Assembly: GCF_003032475.1 (NCBI RefSeq) | Contig: NZ_CP028369.1 | Location: 7,626,001 to 7,690,000, forward strand | From: Streptomyces sp. P3 | GTDB lineage: Bacteria; Actinomycetota; Actinomycetes; Streptomycetales; Streptomycetaceae | Reading direction: 5' to 3' | Length of the DNA stretch: 64,000 bases | In this document: positions 44,403 to 52,125 of the stretch, one piece after another | Numbering within the stretch: position 1 is the stretch's first letter | Layout: each line of letters starts with the position of its first letter | The notes under the pieces: generated by a model | Told to the model about the DNA's origin: nothing | Seen by the model: only the letters and a program-made list of their open reading frames with translations | Database searches by the model: none | Position numbers and translations under genes: made by a program

Positions 44403-44436
44403 AAAAAAGTCCCCCGGACCGGGATCCGGGGGACTT
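44403..44436 (-). terminator. Intrinsic terminator of the chitinase gene
   Basis: On the minus strand a perfect 12-bp stem (44436-44425 with 44418-44407) and a 6-nt loop run straight into six T residues (44408-44403). It sits 53 bp past the chitinase stop. This is a textbook rho-independent terminator, uncommon in Streptomyces because of the T-run. Confidence 0.85.
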
Positions 44437-44489
44437 CCACGGCCGTGGGGGAGGCTTCGGCCGGGCTTCCTCGGCTCTCGCCGGGAGGC

Positions 44490-46178
44490 TCAGCCGGTGA
44501 AGCCGGCCGTGATGGAGGTGAACTGCCAGGTGCTCTGGCCGATGCCGGAGCAGTTGCTCACCACGCCCCCGCCCGGGCACGGCCGGTCGCGGTTGACGGC
44601 CCAGTAGGCGAGCCGGGCGATGTGGTGGGCGTTGGCCCAGTCCCGGATCTGGGTCCAGATCGCCGGGGTGGTGTTCTCCTGCTGGTCGGACAGGCCGTTC
44701 ATGCCCGAGATGCCGACGTGGGCGTAGGCGGTCGCGTCGTCCCAGCCGAAGGTGGACTTCAGCTTGTTCTTCAGGCCCTCGGTGGCGTGCACGGTGTTGC
44801 CGTACATGTCCGAGCCGCCGCCGAAGTCGAACGGCATGACGGTGAAGACGTCGATGTCGGCGCCGAGCGACCTGGCCTGTTCGATGAGGCGGTTGCCGTA
44901 GTACGTCGGCCCGGTGGTCGACGTCCCGAAGGTGACGACGGTCTTCAGACCGGGGTTGTTCGCCTTCACGGTCTTCAGCGCGGTGAGGATCCGTGCCTGC
45001 ACGGCCTCGTTCTCGAACTCGTCGGTGTTCTCGATGTCCATGTCGATCGCCTTGAGCGAGTAGGCGTCGATCACCTTCTGCAGGGCGCCCGCCAGCGCGC
45101 TCGCCGAGGAGCAGTTGGCGCCGAGCTTGCTGCCCTGCCAGCCGCCGAACGAGGGCACGATGTCACCGCCCGCCGAGCGGATCTGGTTGACGACGCTCTG
45201 GTCGACCCCGCCGGTCAGCGCCCGGTTGCCGTCCCACATCGGGTTGCAGCCGCCGCCGTCCAGCACGAACGCCATGGTGAACCACTTGACGCCGGTCGCG
45301 TTCATCACCGTGGACACGTTCGGCGGGTCTCCCCACCCTTCGAACAGGTAGGGCGCGGCCTGCTTGAAGCCGGTGCCCCCGCCTCCGCCCGCGTCGGTCG
45401 TGACGGACACGGAGTTCGAGGCCGCGGAGGTGTTCCCGGCGGCGTCGCGGGCCCGCACGGTGAAGGTGTACCCGGTGCTCGCGGACAGCCCGCTGACCGT
45501 GGCGGCCGTGCCGGAGACGGTGAGCACCTCCGCGGACCCGCTGTAGACGTCGTAGGACGTGACGCCGACGTCGTCGGTGGCGGCGTTCCAGGACAACGAC
45601 ACGCTGGAGGACGTCTTGCCGGTCGAGGTGAGCCCGCCGGGCGCGGTCGGGGCCCGCGTGTCCGTGCCGCCCCCGCCGCCGGGTCCGTCGAGGCTGACGT
45701 CGTCGGCGTGGTAGGCGCCCTGGGCGTACCAGCCGTGGACGTAGATCGTGGCGCTGGTCTGCGAGGCCCCGGTGGTGAAGGACACCGACAGCCGGCTGTA
45801 CGCCGAGGGAGACGACGTCCAGGTGGAGGCGCCGCCGTCGACGCCGAGGTACACATAGGAGCCGCGCACCCAGCCGGTCAGCGCGTAGGCGGTGTTCGGC
45901 CTCACGGAGACGGTCTGGCTGCACTTGGCGTTGTCGCTCGAACTCACCGCCCCCGTGAGGGCCTTGGATCCGCTGTGGGTGGGCGAGGAGACGACGGAGC
46001 CGAGATCGCCCGTACAGGTCCAGGGCGACAGGGCGCCCGACTCGAATCCGGGGTTGGTGAGGACGTTGGCCGCCTGGGCGGTGCCCGGCAGGGCCACGGC
46101 GCCGGCGAGGGCGAGCCCGGCGGTGCCGAGCAGGGCGAGGAAGCGACGCCACGGGCGTCCGAGGGGTGTGCTGCGCAC
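44490..46178 (-). CDS. Secreted GH18 chitinase with CBM and fibronectin III domains
   Basis: A 562-residue extracellular chitinase. The signal peptide ends near 'GTAQA' (residue 37). Domains in order: carbohydrate-binding beta-sandwich (about 38-165, 'NVLTNPGFESGALSPW'), Gly linker, fibronectin type III (about 175-262), Gly-rich linker and GH18 barrel (about 271-562). The catalytic D-x-D-x-E motif is 'DMDIE' at 379-383, with proton donor Glu383. GTG 46178 follows aggga; the frame open further upstream lacks an RBS. An inverted repeat around the -35 box suggests chitin-oligomer control. Confidence 0.94.
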   Translation of the reverse strand: MRSTPLGRPWRRFLALLGTAGLALAGAVALPGTAQAANVLTNPGFESGALSPWTCTGDLGSVVSSPTHSGSKALTGAVSSSDNAKCSQTVSVRPNTAYALTGWVRGSYVYLGVDGGASTWTSSPSAYSRLSVSFTTGASQTSATIYVHGWYAQGAYHADDVSLDGPGGGGGTDTRAPTAPGGLTSTGKTSSSVSLSWNAATDDVGVTSYDVYSGSAEVLTVSGTAATVSGLSASTGYTFTVRARDAAGNTSAASNSVSVTTDAGGGGGTGFKQAAPYLFEGWGDPPNVSTVMNATGVKWFTMAFVLDGGGCNPMWDGNRALTGGVDQSVVNQIRSAGGDIVPSFGGWQGSKLGANCSSASALAGALQKVIDAYSLKAIDMDIENTDEFENEAVQARILTALKTVKANNPGLKTVVTFGTSTTGPTYYGNRLIEQARSLGADIDVFTVMPFDFGGGSDMYGNTVHATEGLKNKLKSTFGWDDATAYAHVGISGMNGLSDQQENTTPAIWTQIRDWANAHHIARLAYWAVNRDRPCPGGGVVSNCSGIGQSTWQFTSITAGFTG

Positions 46179-46245
46179 GCGATCTCCCTGAAGGAATGGG
46201 GGTGTTCGGGAGTGCAGGGGAGTGCAGGGGGTGCGCAACAAAGTT

Positions 46246-46295
46246 GGTATGGACCAATCCCGCTGTCAAGGCGACGGACGGGATTGGTCCATACC
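46246..46295 (-). promoter_or_regulatory. Chitinase promoter with flanking 17-bp inverted repeat
   Basis: Perfect 17-bp arms (46246-46262 and 46279-46295) contain TGGACCAATCC-like text. In the 16-bp spacer lies, on the minus strand, a consensus -35 TTGACA (46269-46264). A -10 candidate CAACTT follows after 17 bp (46246-46241), so the downstream arm fills the -35/-10 spacer. Streptomyces chitinase promoters usually carry 12-bp direct repeats overlapping -35; here the element is inverted. Confidence 0.7.
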
Positions 46296-46324
46296 GGTGA
46301 GAGAAATATCCGTTTCGGGGCCTT

Positions 46325-47470
46325 CTAGAACGGCAGCGCCTGCGCGGCCGGCACCTCGACGGAGTCGGCCGGGGCGGGCACGGCCGGCAGCAGCGGTTCG
46401 GCCGCCACCTCGTCCACGCGCTGGTGCGGCAGCGTCACCGCGCGCAGCGGCCGCGGCCCCGACACCACTGTGTAGTCCTGCCCCAGGAAGGGCGGCACGA
46501 CGTCGCCCGGATCCTCGCCGAGCGCCAACTGCACGGCGGCCCAGGGGGCGTTGACCCCGCACAGGGACAGCTGGTGCAGTCCGCCCGCCGGGCGGGTGTT
46601 GACGTCCATCAGGACCGGCCGGTCGCCGAACATCCGGAACTGGATGTTGGACAGGTAGTGCAGCCCGAAACCCTCGGCGATGAGCCGCGCAGGCTCCAGC
46701 CACTGCTCGTGCAGGGTGAAGCCCCGCCGGCGGCCGTTCTTCGTCCGGCCGATGGCCATCCGCACCCTGTTGTCGGGGCCGGTGAGGCAGTCCACGGACA
46801 CCTCCGGCTGCTCCAGGCGCGGCATGACGAGCCAGTCGACCTGCTCCCCGTCCTGCTCCTCGGCCTGCTTCAGCACCCCGACCACCGCGTCCAGCTGGAC
46901 GTAGGGGCTCGGGAACCCGGTGAGGTGCGTCAGCGAGAAGGGCGCCCGGGTGATCATCCGGAAGCCCACCCCGCCCGCGCCGGACGCCGGCTTGAAGCAC
47001 GGCTTGTGTCCCGCCTCCTCCAACTCCTCGACGGCGGCCACGAGTTCGTCCGCCGACCGGATCCGGTACCACGGCGGCACGGGTACGCCGATCGCCTGCA
47101 CGGCCTCGTACGCGATCACCTTGTCGTGGAAGACCGCGACGGCCTCCGGCGGCGGGGCCAGCAGCGCGGTGCCGACCGCCTCGAAGTCGGCGCGGTGCGC
47201 CACGATCGCCGACTGGTGCAGGCGGGGCACGAAGACGTCGATGCCGCGGCGCCGGCACTGGGCCAGCGCGTACTCGACGTACGCGGCCGGGGAGAGGCCC
47301 TCCGGCTCGAGCTCGGCGGTGTCGGCGGCGGCCAGCACGGGGGAGTCGGCGTCACCGTGCGTGGCATGGATCTCGACGGCGCGGTCGCTGGGATTTCGTC
47401 GCAGCTGATCCGTGAAGAACACGTTCTCCGCGTACGTGCGGTTGAGCCAGACGCGTACGCGAGAGACCAT
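46325..47470 (-). CDS. ATP-grasp superfamily ligase
   Basis: A 381-residue protein with an ATP-grasp fold. 'AVFHDKVIAYEAVQAIGVPVPPWYRI' is the typical lid-domain entry, 'GHKPCFKPASGAGGVGFRMI' the nucleotide-binding strand-loop, and 'FRMFGDRPVLMDVNTRPAGGLHQ' the Mg-binding end. It resembles carbamoyl-phosphate-synthase-like ATP-grasp proteins of Streptomyces. It would ligate a carboxylate to an amine or similar nucleophile; substrates are unknown. ATG 47470 is adopted because the longer open frame runs through a non-coding divergent promoter region. Confidence 0.82.
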   Translation of the reverse strand: MVSRVRVWLNRTYAENVFFTDQLRRNPSDRAVEIHATHGDADSPVLAAADTAELEPEGLSPAAYVEYALAQCRRRGIDVFVPRLHQSAIVAHRADFEAVGTALLAPPPEAVAVFHDKVIAYEAVQAIGVPVPPWYRIRSADELVAAVEELEEAGHKPCFKPASGAGGVGFRMITRAPFSLTHLTGFPSPYVQLDAVVGVLKQAEEQDGEQVDWLVMPRLEQPEVSVDCLTGPDNRVRMAIGRTKNGRRRGFTLHEQWLEPARLIAEGFGLHYLSNIQFRMFGDRPVLMDVNTRPAGGLHQLSLCGVNAPWAAVQLALGEDPGDVVPPFLGQDYTVVSGPRPLRAVTLPHQRVDEVAAEPLLPAVPAPADSVEVPAAQALPF

Positions 47471-47821
47471 GCGAGGCCGCCTTTCACGGTTCGCGGGCAG
47501 GGCGAAGCAGGCCCGGCCCGGGCAGGGGGAATGGTGGGTCACCAAACCGCCCTGCGGAAGGGACGTCCATGGCGGTGGTGTTGGGGCGATCATACGGCTT
47601 CCCGGGGGCGCCGCGTGCAACGCGGGTGTCACGGAATCGCCGATCTTGTTCACGTGCGGCGCCCGGTCCGGTAAAGGGGCGCTTTGGCGCAGGTGAAGCC
47701 CTGTGCGGCCGCCGCGGACGACGTGATTCGACCTTGTACGGCGGCCGCGAATGTGTTCTCGTGTGCACACTGGTGTGTGCATGTGGATACGGAGCGTGGG
47801 CTCCTGGGCGGGGGGTGCGAA
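47471..47821. promoter_or_regulatory. Divergent intergenic region, ATP-grasp / metallophosphoesterase
   Basis: This 351-bp divergent spacer holds no gene that I can support. It contains a 10-bp perfect inverted repeat (47705-47714 with 47739-47748, GCGGCCGCCG type) and a 10-bp palindrome GTGTGCACAC (47761-47770), 52 bp before the metallophosphoesterase start. These are candidate regulator sites for the plus-strand operon. Confidence 0.4.
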
Positions 47822-48682
47822 GTGACGTCGACGGCCGGTGCCGCCGGGCGACTGCTGGCCATCAGCGATCTGCACATCGGCCATGCGGAGAACCGGGACC
47901 TCGTCGAGGCCATGGTCCCCGAGACGGAAGAGGACTGGCTGCTCGTCGCCGGCGATGTCTCGGAGAGCACCGCCGACATCCGTTGGGCGCTGAAGACCCT
48001 CGCGAGCCGCTTCCGCAAGGTCGTCTGGGCTCCCGGAAACCACGAGCTGTGGACGTTCCCCACGGACCCGGTCACCCTGCGCGGGGTCGCCCGCTACGAG
48101 CACCTGGTGGAGCTCTGCCGCGACCTCGGCGTGACGAGCCCCGAGGACCCCTACCCGGTGTGGGAGGGCCCCGGCGGCCCCGTGGTCGTCGCGCCGCTGT
48201 TCCTGCTGTACGACTACTCGTTCCTGCCGGCCGGCTGCACGACCAAGGAGGAGGGGCTGGCCTACGCGGAGGGCACGGGCATCGTCTGCAACGACGAGTA
48301 CCTGCTGCACCCCGACCCGTATCCGAGCCGCGAGGCCTGGTGCCGGGCCCGGGTCGCCGAGACCGGCCGGCGACTCGCCGCGATCCCCGAGGACCTGCCG
48401 ACGGTCCTCGTCAACCACTACCCGCTGCACCGTCACCCCATGGACGTCCTGTGGCACCCCGAGTTCGCCATGTGGTGCGGCACCGCCCTCACCGCCGACT
48501 GGCACCGCCGGTTCCGGGTCGAGGCGATGGTCTACGGCCACCTGCACATCCCGCGCACCACCCGGCAGGACGGCGTCCGCTTCGAGGAGGTGTCGGTGGG
48601 CTACCCCCGCGAGTGGCGCAAGCGGCCGCAGCCGCCGGGCCGCCTGCGGCGCATCCTGCCCCGGGAGGCGGAGAACTCGTGA
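47822..48682 (+). CDS. Calcineurin-like metallophosphoesterase
   Basis: A 286-residue cytoplasmic metallophosphoesterase with all five metal motifs: 'AISDLHIGH' (Asp16, His18), 'LLVAGDVSE', 'WAPGNHELW', 'LVNHYPLH' and 'VYGHLHIPR'. GTG 47822 is chosen because it gives the usual short N-terminus. It overlaps the PPTase gene by GTGA. The same pair occurs in S. coelicolor as I recall, so a conserved functional link to phosphopantetheine transfer is possible, for example turnover of CoA by-products; this is inference. Confidence 0.9.
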   Translation: MTSTAGAAGRLLAISDLHIGHAENRDLVEAMVPETEEDWLLVAGDVSESTADIRWALKTLASRFRKVVWAPGNHELWTFPTDPVTLRGVARYEHLVELCRDLGVTSPEDPYPVWEGPGGPVVVAPLFLLYDYSFLPAGCTTKEEGLAYAEGTGIVCNDEYLLHPDPYPSREAWCRARVAETGRRLAAIPEDLPTVLVNHYPLHRHPMDVLWHPEFAMWCGTALTADWHRRFRVEAMVYGHLHIPRTTRQDGVRFEEVSVGYPREWRKRPQPPGRLRRILPREAENS

Positions 48683-49395
48683 TCGGTGAACTGTTGCCCG
48701 CTCCCGTGGTGGCGGTGGAGGCGTTCGGCGAGGAGGGCGTCCGCGAGTTCGGGAACACGCCGCTGTACCCGCAGGAGGAGGCGCTGCTGGTGCGGGCGGT
48801 CGACAAGCGGCGCCGCGAGTTCACGATCGTCCGCGGCTGCGCCCGGCGCGCCATGGAGAAACTGGGGGTGCCCGCACAGCCCGTGCTGCCCGGCCTGCGC
48901 GGAGCGCCGCACTGGCCGGACGGCGTCACGGGCAGCATGACGCACTGTGCCGACTACTCCGCGGCGGCCCTGGTGCGGGCCGCCGACCTGGCCTCGCTCG
49001 GCATCGACGCCGAACCCCACGGGCCGCTGCCCGAGGGGGTGCTGTCCGCCGTCGCCCTGCCCGCGGAGGCGGCGCGGCTCGAGCGGCTGGCCGCGGACCG
49101 TCCCGAGGTGCACTGGGACCGGCTCCTGTTCAGCGCCAAGGAGTCCGTCTACAAGGCCTGGTTCCCCCTCACCCGTAAGTGGCTGGACTTCGAGGAGGCC
49201 GACATCGACCTCTCGGCGGACGCCGACCCCGCCGCCGTCGACACCGGACCGGCCGCCGGAGCGCAGGGCGGGTTCCGGGCCCGGCTGCTGGTCCCCGGGC
49301 CGGTGGTCGGCGGACGTCGCGTCGAGCACTTCGACGGCCGCTGGACCGTACGGCACGGGCTGGTGGCCACGGCGGTGACGGTGCCGCACGCCTGA
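48679..49395 (+). CDS. Sfp/EntD-type 4'-phosphopantetheinyl transferase
   Basis: A 238-residue PPTase that loads carrier proteins of polyketide or peptide synthases. The Mg-binding motif 'GIDAE' is at 108-112 (Asp110, Glu112), and the CoA/catalytic motif 'FSAKESVYKAW' is at 151-161 (Lys154, Glu155, Lys159). 'PHWPDGVTGSMTHCADYSAAAL' is the substrate-loop region. It is a stand-alone broad-specificity type, not adjacent to any synthase in this window, so it probably serves clusters elsewhere on the chromosome. Confidence 0.94.
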   Translation: MIGELLPAPVVAVEAFGEEGVREFGNTPLYPQEEALLVRAVDKRRREFTIVRGCARRAMEKLGVPAQPVLPGLRGAPHWPDGVTGSMTHCADYSAAALVRAADLASLGIDAEPHGPLPEGVLSAVALPAEAARLERLAADRPEVHWDRLLFSAKESVYKAWFPLTRKWLDFEEADIDLSADADPAAVDTGPAAGAQGGFRARLLVPGPVVGGRRVEHFDGRWTVRHGLVATAVTVPHA

Positions 49396-49413
49396 GACGG
49401 CCGCCGCCCGCGG

Positions 49414-49674
49414 TCACCTGCCGGGGCACCAGGTGTGCAGCAGCCGGAAGAACTCCTCCTCGTTGCCGGTCAGCCCCGCGTCGGCCAGCGCCTGCTCGGC
49501 CTCCGCCAGCACGGCCGGCGGCACCACCGGAGGCCGCCGGTCGTGCGGCGGCCGGGAGGCGCCTGCGGTCCCGCCGCCCTCCTCGTCGCCGAAGGCGGCG
49601 CGCACGGTGTGCAGCAGCCGGAGGTAGGCCTGGACGGCTGCGCGTTCGCGGTCGGTCAGTACGGCGGTGGGCAT
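49414..49674 (-). CDS. Small hypothetical protein (86 aa)
   Basis: Predicted 86 residues: helical N-terminus 'LTDRERAAVQAYLRLLHTVRAAFGDEEGG', a Pro-rich middle and a helical end 'LAEAEQALADAGLTGNEEEFFRLLHTW'. ATG 49674 has the RBS ggaga at a good distance; the frame beyond it is Arg/Gly-rich shadow sequence. I do not recognise the family. It is convergent with the PPTase gene (18 bp apart) and may be a small regulatory or adaptor protein. Confidence 0.65.
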   Translation of the reverse strand: MPTAVLTDRERAAVQAYLRLLHTVRAAFGDEEGGGTAGASRPPHDRRPPVVPPAVLAEAEQALADAGLTGNEEEFFRLLHTWCPGR

Positions 49675-49970
49675 CGGTCGGCTCTCCCCGTGTCGGCGTC
49701 GTCGTCTGCCACGCGCCCCCACGGCGCGTACGCCACCGTGCGGCGGCGCACCCCCAGCTTGCCGCCCACCACTGACAATCCGGCTGTCCTCCACGTCGGT
49801 TCGCCCGCTCAGCGCACGCGCCGCCCACGCGGAACTCCGTGCGAGAAACCGCTCCTGAGCTGCGTGAAGGGTCCGGGTACGCGCCGCCGGAGGTTCGGAT
49901 CGGCACGGAGCGCGCCACTTCCCGTCACCTCACGAACGCGCCCGGCGCGCGCCCCCGACGGCGCCGCCGC

Positions 49971-50519
49971 TCAGCTCTGCGGCCCCAAGTACCCGAGAGA
50001 GGCCTCGATACGGCCCGCCAGGTGATCCCGCTGACCCCGGCCCCGGGGTGACGACCCCGGCAGCCAGGTGCGGCACTTGCTGGCCAGCAGCAGGCCGAAG
50101 CTCTCGGCCTGCCGCTCGTCGGCCAGGTCGAAACGGGTGCGCGCCGCCACGCTGCGCACCGTCGCCCGCAGGTCCGCTCCGTCGCTGAGTAAACGCGCCG
50201 CGACCGCGGCGCCCTCGACGTGATGGCTGCAGTGCCCCGCCTTCATGTGCCACAGCTCGTGCCCCAGGATCACCAACTGGTGGTCGGGCGCGGTGCGTTC
50301 CTCGATGACGACGAGGTCCTGGTCGGCCATGTCGAGCCACAGCCCGCTGGCCGTGTCCGCGGGGAAGGGCGCCATCCGGAAGTGCACGGGGCGGCCGCGC
50401 CGTCTGCTCATCCCGTCGCACAGAGCGGTGTACAGGTCGGCCGGCGGGGCGGGGGCCGGGAGGGTCAGCTCCGAGACCAGCTCGCCGCTGAGCCGGCGCA
50501 TTTCCTTCGCGATGCTCAC
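49971..50519 (-). CDS. ImmA/IrrE-family metalloprotease-like protein
   Basis: A 182-residue protein with the zinc-protease motif H-E-x-x-H in 'ILGHELWHMKAGH' (His87, Glu88, His91). The fold matches ImmA/IrrE proteases that cut partner XRE repressors. GTG 50519 follows the excellent RBS gggggaga. It lies 14 bp after the XRE gene, the usual repressor/antirepressor layout. Codon 110 is TTA (50192-50190), predicting bldA-dependent translation, so the antirepressor could appear only late in development. Confidence 0.88.
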   Translation of the reverse strand: MSIAKEMRRLSGELVSELTLPAPAPPADLYTALCDGMSRRRGRPVHFRMAPFPADTASGLWLDMADQDLVVIEERTAPDHQLVILGHELWHMKAGHCSHHVEGAAVAARLLSDGADLRATVRSVAARTRFDLADERQAESFGLLLASKCRTWLPGSSPRGRGQRDHLAGRIEASLGYLGPQS

Positions 50520-50533
50520 AGTTCTCCCCCGGA

Positions 50534-51187
50534 TCACGACTCGGGCCGCTTCACGCTCTCCAGGAGCATGTCCAGCCACTCGGCGACCTTGTCGCGGTGC
50601 TGGTCGGTGGGCAGCTGGGCGGCCCGCCACGCGATCCCGCGCACGCCGTGGTCCTGCAGCAGCCGCTCCAGCGGGTCCTCGGCGGCCGCGGCCGCCTCCC
50701 GCGCGGCGAGCTTTTGCAGCAGATCCTGCTCGGTGTGCTGCAACGCCCCCGCGAGCGCCTCCGGGTCCTCCGCCGTGAGGAAGCCCGCGTGCACGCGGAA
50801 GAAGCGCTGAAGAGCGTCGCAGTGCTCCATCGTGGGGCGTCTGTCGCCGTTGATGAGGGCGCCCGCCTGCTGACGCGACATGCCCGCGCCGTCGGCGATC
50901 TCCTGCTGGGTGTACCGGCGGCCGTTCGGCTTGAGCCGCGTACGGCGCAGCAGGTCCAGGCGCTGAAGGAAACGGGCCTGCACATCGGGCTCGCCCGCGG
51001 GCCGCCCGCTCAGCAGGGCCCTGACCACGGGCTCGGGGACACCGGAGGCGACGGACAGCCGCCCGGTGCCGAAGACCTCCGCGTGCGCCACGCCGAGCCG
51101 GTCGGCGAGCGCGGCGACACGGGCGACGACGGCCGACAGCAGCACCGTCGCCGTGGCGCCCGGAACCTCGAAGCCATCCTCCGCCAC
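50534..51187 (-). CDS. XRE-family transcriptional regulator (ImmA partner)
   Basis: About 217 residues. The helix-turn-helix lies in the middle: 'RRYTQQEIADGAGMSRQQAGALINGDRRPTMEHCDALQRFF', flanked by helical N- and C-terminal regions ('VLLSAVVARVAALADRLGVAHAEVFGTG'; 'LERLLQDHGVRGIAWRAAQLP'). GTG 51187 with the RBS agga is preferred over GTG 51211. Paired with the ImmA-type protease downstream, it is a likely cleavable repressor. A small dyad at 51302-51315 in the divergent promoter region is a candidate binding site. Confidence 0.87.
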   Translation of the reverse strand: MAEDGFEVPGATATVLLSAVVARVAALADRLGVAHAEVFGTGRLSVASGVPEPVVRALLSGRPAGEPDVQARFLQRLDLLRRTRLKPNGRRYTQQEIADGAGMSRQQAGALINGDRRPTMEHCDALQRFFRVHAGFLTAEDPEALAGALQHTEQDLLQKLAAREAAAAAEDPLERLLQDHGVRGIAWRAAQLPTDQHRDKVAEWLDMLLESVKRPES

Positions 51188-51301
51188 CGACAGGTCTCCT
51201 AGGTCTCTCACGTCCCTCTCACCGGGGCACGCTCCTCGGCGCAGACGGTCGCCGTGAACTTGTGGAGAGTAGCGGGTGTTTCGAACTCACATCCAGGTCT
51301 C

Positions 51302-51315
51302 GCCACAACTGTGGC
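51302..51315. promoter_or_regulatory. Dyad GCCACA-AC-TGTGGC between XRE and MmyB-like genes
   Basis: A perfect 6-bp inverted repeat with a 2-bp centre, 115 bp upstream of the XRE start and 114 bp upstream of the MmyB-like start, so it sits midway in the divergent spacer. It is a plausible operator for the XRE regulator. Confidence 0.45.
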
Positions 51316-51428
51316 CAATTTCAGCCGTCAACGAGCATGGAATGCCACGATAGTTGACATGACTGTGCCTCGGCAGCAGGATCGGGGCGCCGCGTGAAGG
51401 CCGCATAGGCAAGAGGGGTGACCTCCCG

Positions 51429-52097
51429 ATGGCATATCAGGCAGGTGGGCAGCGGTCCGTACCGCGTCCCGTCCCCGAAGGACCCGAGGCCCAGGCGTAC
51501 CTGCAGGACTGCGCCGTCTACCTGGAGGCCGTCCCCTTCCCGTCCGTCGTGGTCGACCACCGCTGGGACGTGGTGCAGTCCAACGCTGCTTTCGCGTCAC
51601 TTTTCCGGGCGGTGAGCCCGCATCCGACGGCCCAGCCCGGCGACAACTTCCTGCGCTTCGTCCTCTTCCACCCCGACGCGCCCTCGGTGCTCGGCGACCA
51701 CGAGGCCGGCTGGTGCCTGCCGATGCTCGCCGGTTTCGCGGCGGCCGTGGAGCGGCACGGCCACGACCACGGGCTGCTGGCGATCCGCCGTGAGATCGCC
51801 CAGGACCCGATCATGGAGGCCGCCTACCGTTACGGCCTGCCGCACTGGATCCGCGCGGTCGGCGAGGGGGCCGCGGAGCACGACGGGGCGGTCCGCCCGC
51901 TGGTGCATCCCGACCCGCGCTGGGGCGCCACGGACTGCCGCATCGTCGAGGACACCCCGGGGGCCCTGCGGGACATGGGGTACACGCGGCTGACGATGGT
52001 CCTGCGCGAGGCGCGTCCCGCCCCCGCCACGCGCAGGACCCGCGCCGTGCGCCGCGCCGCGAGTCACCTCAGCGTGGTACCGGCCACGGAGGCCTGA
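51429..52097 (+). CDS. MmyB-like ligand-binding protein lacking its HTH domain
   Basis: A 222-residue protein matching the C-terminal PAS-like sensor of MmyB-type regulators: 'PFPSVVVDHRWDVVQSNAAFASLF', 'NFLRFVLFHPDA' and 'VHPDPRWGATDCRIVEDTPGALRDMGYTRLTMVL'. In typical members this follows an XRE helix-turn-helix, which is absent here. The start is supported by a purine-rich RBS. It diverges from the XRE/ImmA pair, so the DNA-binding function may be supplied in trans by that XRE protein; this is inference. Confidence 0.72.
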   Translation: MAYQAGGQRSVPRPVPEGPEAQAYLQDCAVYLEAVPFPSVVVDHRWDVVQSNAAFASLFRAVSPHPTAQPGDNFLRFVLFHPDAPSVLGDHEAGWCLPMLAGFAAAVERHGHDHGLLAIRREIAQDPIMEAAYRYGLPHWIRAVGEGAAEHDGAVRPLVHPDPRWGATDCRIVEDTPGALRDMGYTRLTMVLREARPAPATRRTRAVRRAASHLSVVPATEA

Positions 52098-52125
52098 GGC
52101 CCCCGCGGCACCGGCGTCCCGCGGA

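Larger units (their letters stand above)
44154..44489. other. Gene-free convergent spacer with hairpins and C-rich repeats
   Basis: This 336-bp gap between the GH38 and chitinase stops holds no convincing gene. It contains a long hairpin (44215-44261), tandem GATCCCC/CCCCCGT blocks (about 44259-44317) and an intrinsic terminator facing the chitinase gene (44403-44436). Confidence 0.7.

Noticed and set aside
48679..49395. Idea that the PPTase marks a local polyketide or peptide cluster
   Set aside because: No synthase, carrier protein or tailoring set lies nearby; its partner is a housekeeping-like metallophosphoesterase.
49675..49970. Possible gene between the 86-residue protein gene and immA
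   Set aside because: Open frames here are Arg/Pro-rich, lack an RBS and resemble nothing; I see no gene in it.
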